From Lingula anatina (lineage: Eukaryota > Brachiopoda > Lingulata > Lingulida > Lingulidae), in contig NW_019775454.1 of assembly GCF_001039355.2 (NCBI RefSeq), forward strand, positions 62,001-126,000: a DNA stretch of 64,000 nucleotides, read 5' to 3'. Both the position numbers and the translations under genes were made by a program. Below, in pieces: positions 36,401 through 49,900 of the stretch (position 1 is the first letter of the stretch; every line of letters begins with the position of its first letter). A model generated the notes under the pieces. It saw nothing but the letters and a program-made list of their open reading frames with translations, was not told the DNA's origin and made no database searches.

Positions 36401-37871
36401 AGGTGGCGAAAAGCCGCCATTTTGTCTCTAGTTTTTGTAACATGTATGCATCCATAAAATCACATTTCCCCCACTCCTCTTACATTTACACCCCATTTCC
36501 ATAGATTAGATCGACCTACTTTAGATCGACCTAACTCCCTGGGGGTTCACACTAAATAGCTGCCAGCCGGGCAGACACGAAAGTTAATTATCCCCTTTAC
36601 AGCTTGTAGTAGGCGGGACGGACATTTAAGTCGGATTATCTGAAAGTAATCTAGTGAGACTCCCCGCGGGAATAGATCGATCTAAAATCTATGGGAACAG
36701 AGCCTTAAACATCCACTGAAATAGCTCAAATAAGTGCCAACAAACATATCTGAATGCACATCATGGTACATCTTCATGAATTACTGTACTAAAGGGAACA
36801 AAACACTGCTATTTCCAAGACACGCATATATGTGGTTCTGGGTCTTTGGGGTGAGTGAGAAATGAGCTGCATATATGACGTGACAGTCTCTGTGGGGTTA
36901 ATATCTGAGCATTTGATCCATTAACTGCATAACACTCAGTTCTTGATCCGAAGAAAAGAATGAGACATCATGTCAGAGGTTCTCGGCTGATTTGATATCC
37001 GATTGTGACAACATTGTTTACTTTTTCTGCCCTGGTTGAACATCAGATCAGACAAAGATAGTTATAGGATGTCTGTTTCTTCAAAGAGTGAATTTTGATA
37101 GAAAATGGAAACGGAAGGCTATTATTATCATCTGTTTTGTGTTATTCATTTCTGAGCTGCCTATTAACTATTCTTTTTTCTATATAATTACCAGACGCAG
37201 CTTGTCTAAAAAATAGGTCATGTTGCAATTTGCAGGGATTTGAAAAACAAGTTTACACAGGAGATCTGCATTTTTCAATAATCAACACAATCAAGAGATT
37301 CCAAATTCTAAACGTCACACCTAACACATTTTCCTGTTTCCATCATCTCCTTCAAGCTGAAGTTGGTATGATCATTTTATGTACATTCTATTACAGTGAC
37401 ATTACTTTTCAAAGGCAATTTCATAAAATCTTCAGAAAAAAATCCACATTCCAATATTGCACTTCTCCCATTCAACATTCCTCTTCCTTTTTTCATACAC
37501 TTACATCATGAAATTTAAGACAATTTTTGATGTACTTCATCTTTTCATCTGTATACCTGATGAGTATATCAACGACATTTCTTCTTACCTAACTCGTCCT
37601 CATTATCAGGTATCACAGGGGGCACGTTGGGCCCTACAGCAGTGCTGCTGCCTTCTACAGACAAGTCACTCATGCTATAGCTCTTCTTGAGGTGATCTAA
37701 TACTGCTCCATGGCCCTGAAGAAAAATCAAAATCAAAATATACCGAGTCCTTAAGTGGTTATAACAACACAACTTGATAAGCATTTTCTTTAATAAAAAT
37801 GTTCCATGCAAAAAGCAACTTCTTTCACAAACCTGTTCATTATCTAAAATAAATAATTATTAATCAGGTTA

Positions 37872-37903
<32 letters not shown>

Positions 37904-40900
37904 CATGATGTGGCAGCTTTGAATGGGTGCTTTTCTCCTAAAACAGACCTAAACATCTTGTTATACCAGAAGTTAATTTAAAAACATAGCAAAACATTGC
38001 TGATTCAGGTTGTGCTGATAACCATATTGTGACAATTTTACACATTGCGCATAGATAATGACCCTCTGCTTCTAAACCTAATATCACACCATTCTTTTGA
38101 ACACAATGTCTGTCAATGTTCACTGTGACTGAGGAAATCGGATTCATTGTCATGCCTTAGTGTAACAGGACACTTGAAAATAGATTCAAAGGATCGATCT
38201 TTTCTTGGATGAAATGCAATCAAACCAGTTTATCACAATATGCTTTCATACTTAAAGGCCTTTTTTAGTAGAGCTGGGTTGACCTTACTTGGCATGCACT
38301 ACATAGAAGGGTATTTGATTATGATTTCTAATTATAAACATACACATCTCTCTGTGTTCCTATTGTAATTGTATTTGATTTCAATGATAATGGTCAGTTG
38401 TGTGCTGTAACATGGACTCTTCATAGTTTAAAATCAAAAACACTGACTGCTGAGATAGTGTGAACTAAATTGGGCTGACTCATCTCTACTGGGAATAGGC
38501 CTTACTTAACAACTTGTTTCTTTGATCACCTACAAAACAAGCACCAGTGAGCCCTAGTGAGGTCAACCCTGTCATATGGGGACAATAACAAAGCCAATTT
38601 CCAACTAGCAGCAATGACAGTCACAATTTAATACATCTGCCATGTAATGACAGTCCACATATCAAACACATATCACAAGATGTGATGACAAAAATATAGG
38701 TTTAAATGGGGCAAAAGGTACGTTTGATTCTGTCAAATCAAAATCGGAACACATTCAGACTGCTGGCATGATATATAATGTAATCACCCCCCCCAAAAAA
38801 ATAAATAAATAAATAAATAAAAACATAGAAAAAACCAATTATTAAAATACAGAGTAAACCCTTCTGACTAAATTGCTATTTTCTTTACAGTCATGATAAG
38901 CTCTCCAGTATTCAATTTTGATAATCAACAGACCTACAAAGAATATGTGTGAGGCATCATCCTAGATTTATCATTTATCTACGAATATATTCAAATAATG
39001 CAAAACATATCACCCCGCATTTCATTCACATTTGGTTAACAAAATGATTCAACCCTGGCTGAATAATTTTATTTGCTGTAACTCAATCATGCGATCATCT
39101 AACAAAAGATCTACCGTCAATATTGTCTTGAATTCTTGGAAATGCATATAGAAGCGATAGACTGCAGTCAGACTTGGGACTCATTTCCCTTCTCCCATTG
39201 TTTCCCTTGACCTACCATCCTTCAAATTTAACTACAAGCATACTTCAAAGGACATGAGATATCACTTGTAGCTATGCTAATTCAGTGTGATGTTACCTGT
39301 TGGTTGTTAAAGCATTCTTTTGGGCTGCTTGGGACATATTCAAACAGTAATTTCTTTGCAGTCATTATAGCAGAGAATGCAGTCCGACATGAATAATACT
39401 AAATTATACCTTGAGCATTAATTTCACTTTTCTAACAAAAAAAAGAATAGCAGGAACATCTGTATAGCTGGGATTTGTGACAAAACAAAACAAATGCCGA
39501 GATTGATTTATATGCTTTCTTGAAGTGTTAACTAAAATAATAATAAAATAATATATTAAATGAACATTTTTCTAAATTCTTTTTCGTTGTTTTCATATTT
39601 ACTGTCTTGGTTATACTAACTTCATGCATTCAGTGCTATTATTCTCAGGCCTACCCAACTACCAGACTCGGCACCGAATGATCCTGAATTCACCGGTAGA
39701 TCAGACCACACTACCCGTTTTCAAGGTGTGAGTCAGTACGCATTACACAGTACCATACCCTGAACAAATTTTGAGTGGTGATGCAATGCTTTTCAACCCC
39801 ACTGAGAATCGTCACTATCACATCGCGTACTAGGCAAGAGCGGTGTTGCGTCTGATACTGAGAATTCAGGATCATTCGGTGCTGAGTCTGGTAGTTGGGT
39901 AGGCCTGATTCTGATACACGTCTACAAGGCACAGAAGTCCAGTGGTTAATCAGCAGATGTGCAAACTTCCCTTTTGAGTAATAACTGATTCAAGAAACAA
40001 TAACACGAAAAAGGCATTCTTTTGTTACTAAGTAGCAATCATGAACTACATAAGTCATCAAGTACACAAATGTCAGTATGGTGTCAAAAACCATGTCTAT
40101 CAACAGTCAAACACAGTGGCCTCGAGGTAACCAATTTTTACAGTGTCCACGGTGACCCTACTTCCATGACAATGTTACATCCACTTATTTCCATGGTAAT
40201 CTAGCCAGTGGCAACTTACCTTGAGGGCTGTCTGCACCACAACATTGCTTGCATAGGAGAGTCCCTTTGAGCCTACTGTGAGAATGGCACTGTAACCTTT
40301 GTCACTGGCCTGCTGGATATAAGCATCTATTTTCTGAAGTCAGAACAGCCAATTATTGGTGAAAAATGCAGATGATTTGAAATTCTATAAAATATTGAAT
40401 TATCTAAATATCTTTTAATCTAGCTTATTGCTGAATATGAAAGCTTGCCGTTAATACAGTAGAAGGAATTCAAATTTTGACAGTGAAATAGAAAAAGGCA
40501 AAGCCATCTGTTACAGAACTGATGATTAATTTTCAAAGCTCATCCTTCCCACAACTCTACAACCAGGTGATCATGTGCCCCATGCAATCTACTATTTTCA
40601 ACAATTTTATGTTGGTATTTGCCTTTCCTTTTATAATGGAATGAAACCAAATATGCACAAAATTGCACCAAAGCTTTACATAATAAAAGTTTGAATTCAG
40701 AAAGGTCACATATTATGACAGGTACAAGACCCACGCAGATTCCACATCCACATGTAGGGCATTGAAAAAAACCATCAGTACAATCAGTGACCTTAGATGT
40801 CTCTTTCTGCTTGGTCTAAAAGGTTGGAAACTGGCCAATATGCAAAATAGAATTACAGCTAGCTTTTATCTACACTGCATGTTCAACTAACTCTTTGCTT

Positions 40901-43900
40901 TGAATACGAAAAATGGTAATTGTATACTGCCTAAAAATATTTTAATCGAACAGGGGAATAGCAGTGTTGTATCATTTCATCTTAAAATGGCAATTAAATA
41001 GTTAATGTAGGCTCTAAAAAATGCATTCATTCATGTCAACTATGGTGTGATATTATAAAATAGAAATGGCAGTGCATAACAAAAAAGGTTCACGATATTT
41101 AAAAACTCACTTGTTCACGCTTTGTCAGCTGAGGATGCACAAACTTCCTATACAATATACTTGAGCCTTTGGTGGCAGGTGACAAAAGCCACAGGACAAA
41201 TACAATTTTCGCCTCATAATAGAATGGAACCCTGCAATGACAAAGATTTATAAGCAATAAATCAAACAAGGGGCATTAATGTTGTGTGCCCAACAGAAGG
41301 GTTAATTTATTGTAGACTGTGAAGGTCACCACCTCAAGTGTCTCCTTAGCTAGTGCTGCCATCTGGTGAACTTCATATCAACATGTGTAAACGACCAGAC
41401 GTGATGATTAACATAATGTTATTCTAAAGTGCCATTTCAAGACACGTACACCTGCCAAACCTGGCATTCTGGTTATGGAATCTACAGGTGCTTATTTCTC
41501 TCACTGAATAATGACTTTTATAAATAGGCATTTAATAGTTCATGCTTATTGCATGTTGGGCACAACATACAGTATGCATATACATAAAGCAAAAGTTTCT
41601 AAATGAAAAATCATGTGAAATGAGAATGTGGATCAATTTTGATTTGTCACATTAAAACACACATCAACACAGTACTCTGTCATGCCCAGCACATCATATG
41701 AAGACGAACTCCAGTGTAACAGTTCTTTGCAATATATCGATAATGGAAATACAGTTTAAATGGCATTGGCTTCAATCAGCATCTCTGCACTGTAATTTCC
41801 CTAATGTATACAGCTAGCACATAATTTATCACAGATATCAATATTTCCACCAAATGGTGATTAAAATAGTTTCTGCTTAGAGTAGTGCTCATGGCGTCTA
41901 AAGGACTGCTATATTCAATATTTATAAGAAGATGGTGACACACTTCTCAGTTCCATGATGAACCTCTTCACTTTGATCTTTTATATTTCATGTTTTTCAC
42001 TTCAAATATTAATAGGGAATCCATGACCAGGTTTTATAAGTGTGATATAAATCTAACACCATAAAATATTTTTGAAAAATAAATAAATAAATAAATAAAA
42101 TAAAAACAATTAATAAGTGCACAGTAAATGACTATGGTGAGGAGCAGAGGCAGCAGTGGATCAGAGGTCAAAACACAAACCTTCTCCCTCACATGAAATA
42201 ATTTTAAATTCTCCGTTACCCAAAAAGCTGAACGAATTGCAATCTATTTATTGGTTGTAAAATCGCAGGGGAGCACTGCTTCCGTGTGTAATTACCATTT
42301 CTTCAGCAGTTCACTTCAAAGAACCAAGAATAATGTTCCAAATAAATTGTATTCCCTTATGTATTTTCATGCATGTTGCTTGGTACTTATGTTCTATCCA
42401 CAATTCTTTGGGTATGCTGAATCAATATGATAGACAATTGTGTGTAATATTAAGAAAGCATTCCCACAAATGCTATTTAAAGCTAAAAGTCCAAAACAAA
42501 CCAGGAAAATGCTCTCTCATCAAGTCCATTTAAAAGGAGAGGTAAAGTTTGATTGTGATCTCCACAAGGTATCACATTTTTACAATCAGTATCTCATCAA
42601 TTACCGTTCAAATTCAGTGCATGGTTGGCTTCTGATAAAAAATAACCCAAGATTCTTGTAATGAGTCTTTGAAGTAAATAAATCAAAATAAAGATAGCTG
42701 TGTTCTTTGCTTACAGTAATGTGAAATATAAATCTCATATAATGAATCAGATCTCTTTTATAATTCATCATTCACCCCCACTGCTAACGTGATAACAATA
42801 TATGGAAAGATGAAACCTTCAAGAGTTCACAGGAACAAAAAAAATCACTTTCATATCCATAATAAACTGACCATACACATTGAAAGATGGTGTAAAGTCA
42901 TATATTTTTTTCTGGAGGAAAAAATAAAAATTGGTGCAGAAAATCTTGTACGTGATACCTTTAAAATGAATATTTTCCATGCTAATTTTTGACAGTTTTG
43001 TTGAACCTGTGTGAATTCTTGGAGCTGTTTTTTGGAAAATATTTTTTCCTGTAAATCTTATTACTGGTTTAGTTCAAAATTGGTATAAAAATATCCAGTA
43101 ATCTGGCTACAAGAAGTTATTTCTAGAGCAAATCCTGGTTGATACACCTTGCTTTTTAAATTTATTCATATCTTGACCTCATCTGACTTGAAGAGGTAGC
43201 CAAGCACAGCAAGGGAACTGTGCAGCATAAAACCAATACTCTTACCTAGATATTGTCTTTGAAATCATTTTTTTTTTCTGATGTTAAATGCTATGCTTTT
43301 AAGAATTTCTAAAAGCCAATGAGAAAGAAATATATTTTAGGATTACTGGTATATGTATGTGGTATCTTAGATTCTCCAACTAAATGTGGATTAATAGGAA
43401 AGGTCTAAACCAATTCTTCTCAGCAGATCATTTATATATGATAGCCTTATATCATGCAATGCCTGTGCAGCCATTATGGGGGTAAGGAAAAAAAGGATTC
43501 CCAATCTCTTGAAGGATTTTTTTCACAAGGTGTATTACTGGTGGTGGGCTTGGAGTGATTAGGCCTGTGCAAGTGGGGACATACTTACCAAGACAAAAAT
43601 ATATCTGCAAATGTCTCTGCACATGTGAACAAGGCAAACACTATCCAGTACATCATCCATTTAACCTGGAATAGTAAAGAAACTTTCTAAAAATGTATAA
43701 TAATACATAATTTTCAATACTATTTTTGATTTATAGATAATGTGTTCTTTTTTAATATTCAACATATATTTAAACTTGCTGTAAAAATGAAGTTTTTTTT
43801 TATTGAAAATAAAAAGAGAGAGAGAAAAAAAAACCTTGCCAAAAAGGCTCATTTTATGAGTGTCGAAAAATTCAATTTAAACAAAGCTCAGAGGCATAAG

Positions 43901-46900
43901 AACCTGTCATAGTACATTAAACCTTTGTAGTCACGGCAGAAACCCATAGAAGCAGGTCATGCTGGTATAATGCTTGATTACAGTGGAATGTTCTCTCAAA
44001 ACTACCCTGTTAATTCTCTTCAAATTGCCTCAGATGTATACAGTTAAATTAGCATCCCGTGGTTATGGTGGCTTTTTATACTCATTTGCAGTAATATGTC
44101 TATGAAGTTTTAATAGTTTGGATGTCCTCATAACAGGTCTAGTACTGAAGGCACAGATTGTAACACAGGTTTTGGAATAAAGAAATCAATGGCAGCCCGT
44201 TTTTTTAAGTCTACTACATATACTCTAACAACCAAGTGTCTGTCTAAAAGCCAGTGTCACCAAACTGTAGACATTGATAAATTATATCTCAAAATTACTG
44301 GATTGGGGTGCTCCTGTCCCATTTCAAAACAAAAAGAACAATCATTCTCATGGTTGCGATATTTGAACCTCATTAATGTGTGAACAGCACACAGAAACAA
44401 AAGGAAAACAGTTGAATAACAGGCCCTCCAAGGTAGGAAGTAATAAATCTATTTCACAATAAACAAATTGTTCAGAGAAAATGATTATCATTCAGTAGAG
44501 GATATGTAACAAGATCTTTTTTGAGTTGTGAACTTCTGACGCCTTGTTCCATTTATGTAAAAAGTCAAGGTGCAGCCAGAAAATGTTAGGTTAATTGCAG
44601 AGCTTGTTATCCAGACCACTTGCAATCTTCTACTGCCAATTTGACATTTGAACAAAATGCTATTTATATTTTCTGACATGTTTCCAATATTAGAATTCAA
44701 AGGAAACTGCGAGGGAGATTCAGAATATTTTTAGAATATAACATGCTGGAATAATAGTGATTTTCTTCCATCAGTCTGAAATACTTTTAATAAGACATTA
44801 TTACCAGGATTAAACTGCCACCACTCACCAACTGCTAGTGAATCCAGAGACATGTCAAACCTGACCTACCTGGCCTAGTGAGTGTCTTTTATTACATTCA
44901 CATTGCTGTCTTCATATACACCCCACCAAAAATATTCAGTACATGTCAGAATAACTGTGTCACTTTCAACAGAACGCCATCAATATATTACTAGAAAGGA
45001 TGTTCATATGGTGGGTTATGACATGTTTCCAGAGCACATGGCAATGTATACCATGTCCCAAACTGGACATGCAGGCCATTTTCTTAACTTTTGAACAGAC
45101 ATACTATGTAAAATTTTTAACTAGCCATTTTTTTCATTATGATCAAGGAGCACCAATTCTTGCCTTGTTCTCAGAATAGCCAGATATTTTAGTATCAATA
45201 AATAAATATATAAATAAATCTTTTAATAGACAATATACATGAATACAATCCTGTAGAAAATACACAATTTCCCTTTAGGGGACGGGACTTAGGCTTCGTT
45301 CACATGCAATGTCTATTTTCTAAATTCTATTTTCTATTTGTGCTATCTTATGATCACGGTCTGTGCCCTGAATATCCCGCCGCGTAATTACTGGCAGCGC
45401 GTGCCAGTTACTTATAGTAACTTATAGTAACTGGCTCGCGCTGCCAGTAATTACGCGGCGGGATATCCAGGGCACAGACCGTGATCATAAGACATGCCGC
45501 AAATAGAAAATAGAATTTAGAAAATAGACATTGCATGTGAACGAAGCCTTATTCTGGGGAGGGTCTACATATTGTACATTCAGCAGATAAAATTTTCAAC
45601 TTTTCACACGTAGTAATCTTTGCATCAGCTCATGTTTCATAGTGCCCAGACACTGACCATATATCATGTATGTTTTGTTTCATATCCCTAAAAAGAAATG
45701 ATTCATTACATTTACAGTGAAATCATAAAATGTCTAGACATAGCATAACAGGGAAAGTTACGTTTCAACCAGCATACTTTTTTTCTTTTTGTTTCTCCGA
45801 AGGCAGCCTTACTGCTTATATCACACATTTTCTTGTACAGCTTCTCACAATAGCAATATCCCTGGAAATATTGCTAAAATTTTCCTCTACATGTGTTAAA
45901 AAATTAAGACTGTTAATAAACACTTTTTACATATATTTTCATTAACAGCTTACTCAAGGTCAACGGAATTACAGGTTTCTATTTCACTGGCAGTCACTTT
46001 ATCACCAATGTCAACAATAAAAGACAGCAAACAAACATTAATCATAAGAAACTGATTATATGCACAGCTGAGATTTTTTTTTCTCTCCATTTCTCTGCCA
46101 GTGTCATATTAACACAACCAGGCAGCACCTGCTGGGCTTGCGCCAAGTCTACACCTTCAACCCAGCCCCTGGAACTTCAAATTACCTCTTCAAACACTTT
46201 ATCAATTCCAGGCAAGTCTTTGTATTTTATACATGCTGCAGGAGTGAATACTTATTGTATACTATTAACCTAGAAGGACAAACTAATGACGGCATAGGCT
46301 GACACTAACAATCATGACACTGAGAAGAACATCACCTTCACGGTGCCATCATGTCTATGAAATGGTTTTAAGCATTTGTTTCTAAAGCAAAGTTTATACT
46401 GAAACACAGAAAAAGTTGTGATTTATTTCTCCACAGTAATGGTTTTCAAAGCTCATGCTTATTCAAGTCAGCAGCCAGGAAATCAATAACTGATTTTTTT
46501 ATCTGTATTAATGCATCTTGTCAGGTATTGGTTAACTTTGAATCTGCAGAACCACCAGAAAGACGTGGGGTAGTTTTGCTACTTATTTTTAACTAGGACA
46601 ATATAAAACCTCTTCAATCATATCACACTGTGTGCTTCTCTGCTCAAATTCTCTAGGAACCGCTGTAGACTTTATCTCTTCTGACTTTTCTGCGTAGTTT
46701 TAGTGAGATTTTCTCTTGCAATACAGAGGGGCTTTTTTTTTGCTTATCCAAAACCAAATAACTGATGTGTCTCATTAAGACAGTTACCAGAAATTTAAGA
46801 CCAAATTGCGACTGCGTTATATTTAGCTGTTTACTTTTTATTTGGTATTCTATCCATAAGTCTTGAGAATAACATAATTAGAATTAAAAACAAAAGCCAA

Positions 46901-49900
46901 AAGAAGCTCTTTTAAAATGTTTGTTTCCTTTATCAATTCTTCTTAAATAAAGATGTTTTATGGTCTAGTTTACAAGCTCTCGTCAATCCAAATACGTATT
47001 CCAGACACACCATTGGTAGAGCTGATATACCTGTTGGGAAATGCGTTGCAGACAGTCAGTGATGTCAGAATACATGTCTGTCTGAGTTGTTATTTATGTG
47101 ATCTGGGTGATGAGTTGTGCAATGCAATAATACTTACATATTCTCTGACGTTCTTTGTTTTGACTGCTTTGTATGAAGCATATGCAGGGTAAAGGGTACC
47201 AAATACTAATCTGAAAGGAAAAAGAGAGATGTTTTCAAAAAAAAAGTTGTACGTGAGTATATATCATAACATTTGTCAAAGCAACAGGAAATAGGCTTGG
47301 TCGTGTTTGCATGTCAGACCTGATGCAGAGAAAACTCTGACTCAAACTAAATCATTCTAGGAGTATGTGCAATAGGATTTAACTGCTTACAGTTAAATAA
47401 ATAATGATAATATATCTGCTGAACTAGAAAAGAAAAATATAATAATTTCTGGAAGTAAAAATGGTTTTCCTATCTGTGGAGTTAATTTCTGTAAATTTCT
47501 GCTTTGGCAATTACAGTCCCCATGAGAGATTTTGTCATATATCATAATATAAGCTTTAATACTAAAAACAGTATTGAACCCCCACTCCACAAACAATAGT
47601 TCACAGCTGAATGGATACCAGACTTTTTGGCGCTATGACAAGACTCTCATACCCTGAAGGATTGTAAAATTTCATTCAAATAGCCTTTGCAACCGGATAC
47701 TTTTTTTTCTGTTCAAACACATGGATGTAACATGTAATCCCTGTCTCTCCTATTAAAAAAGTAACACCTAAACACAAGTACATTTTTAATTGGCAAAGCA
47801 GTGAAGCATTTCTACTATACTGCCATTATTGGGTTGAGAGTCTCAATCACATTTGACGCTTTGCCATTAAAGCTTTTTCCAAGATGCAACAACAGGAACA
47901 AGAGGTGTGTACTTCAAGGGTCAACGGAAAGGCTCCAAGACATTTGGCTACAATTTCTTAACTGTGTAACCTCCTGTGGTGGGTCAAAGGAAGAAAACAT
48001 TTGTGTGAAAGCACTCTGTAAGTCTGCTCCTTTGGAGTCCCTATATTGTGTTTCCTACGCTAATGAACTATGTAAGGACAGGTGTTCCCTGGTAACAGTT
48101 TATGGAAGAACAACCAGGAAAGATCAATCCTTCCATCTGCAGGGCACAGTTTGGCAGGTCTTGGGGGGGTTCTATAATAAGGGCTGTTGAGGGTTGCATG
48201 TTGCTGTGTCTGTGCACCAGAAACCATGTATCAAGACATATGCAATCATCAATTATCAGAAAATAATTCATGGTATGTACTCTCGGTGAATATATGTACA
48301 GCCTGAGTATTCATCTAAATGTTCAACACTTAAAGCTTCATTCAGAATTTCTAAATAATATTGTCAGTGTGGTTTCAAATAGCAGACTTTATCAAAGTGT
48401 GTGCCTTGATAAAAAATGCCTGGTGCACAAAAAACACAAAACTCTGTAATAAAAATATATCAAACAAGCTTATCTTAAAACATATGGCTTGTTGAGTGAC
48501 ATATTATAAAAACAGACCTTTCAGAATTCAATATGGTTTCATCTCAAGTCACTATAGTGCTATTTGCCAAGATAAAATATCCTGTTGTATAGTAAGGCTA
48601 AGAGATTTTAAATGTGTCATCTTTGTGATTGATAACTGGAAGAATAAATGTGTGACAAGCCCAAGTGACTTGGGTGAGTTACCATTATAAATAACATTAT
48701 ATTTCTTCTTTCAAAGGGTAGATGGCACATCACAGGGGAACAGTTGCCAATTTAATAAGGTAAACAACAACAACAACAACAACAGATCAAATGTCTAAGT
48801 AACTGTTTCTATTTAGGAATTGGTGAAAATAGTCATCATTGCTCCAGATTATGTTGAATTGTTAAAGTAATGATTCCATGCAAGTTTTTGATCTAAAATA
48901 CAAAACGTAAAATTCTTACAAACCCCAACACATACAAATTGGACTTCCCTACCAAAAGAAACTTGTTGATTACCCTTCGAAGTATTAACAAAACAACTAA
49001 AGTAGGTATAGAAATAGGATCCAGTATCTAATATATGTATTTTCTACATTAATATGAGTTAGTCATTTTTAGGATCATGCATAAGCAGGAACAAAATACT
49101 CCAATTGCATTTAATTTCATGTAACCAACAATAAGCTAAAATAAATCCTACACCAACAGGGGCCTATCCTGTGCTATGATGAAACAACCATATCACAAAT
49201 AAGATAAGAAAATAAATTTTATGAATTCCAAATGCATGTAAGCCACTTCTACTAGTTTCTTACACGAATAAAATAAAGTTGACATGCCACAGGATAAACA
49301 AAATTAACCATTCGACAACTGTAAAAAGGCTTATATGTCCCTCCAGTTTGTGGAAGTCAGTAAAATGATGTAGTCCTGTGCGCACATTTCATAATCATCG
49401 TATGGATATAACTGCACATGCAATTGCATACTTATTCAACCGGGTTGCAAAAAAAAAAAAAAAAAAAAAAAAAAATGAGGGTTATATTAAGCATAGAAAG
49501 TAAGAAGAAAACAATTTTTTTTCTGGTTAATATGTAACGATGTCCTTTGGTATTTAAGGGTGCATTCCTAGAGATTTAGATCGATCCAGAGATTTAGATT
49601 TAGATCGACCTAACCCCCTTACAGATTTTAGTAGGCGGGACAGTCGGTTAAGCTGACAGTAATCTAGTGAGACTCCCCACAGGGATAGATCGATCTAAAA
49701 TCTATGGGAATGGGGTCTATAAGTACCTGGTGGCATTATATATATGTTGATAGATAAAGTAGTAGGTGCCATTGTTTCAAACACAAAAATGAGTTCTTAT
49801 GAAAATTAATGGTAAAGATACTCTTTATGAAAGTAACTTGCCAAAATACATTTTCCATGGGGGAAAAAAGCAATTTTCTCCTACTCATGAATCATTGCTC

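Noticed and set aside
39711-39932. 73-codon minus-strand ORF
   Set aside because: It lies across a palindromic MITE and repeats its own arms; it is not a gene.
47801-48190. 129-codon plus-strand ORF in REEP intron 1
   Set aside because: It is the longest ORF in that intron but has no recognisable domain and no neighbouring exons in phase. Chance is more likely.
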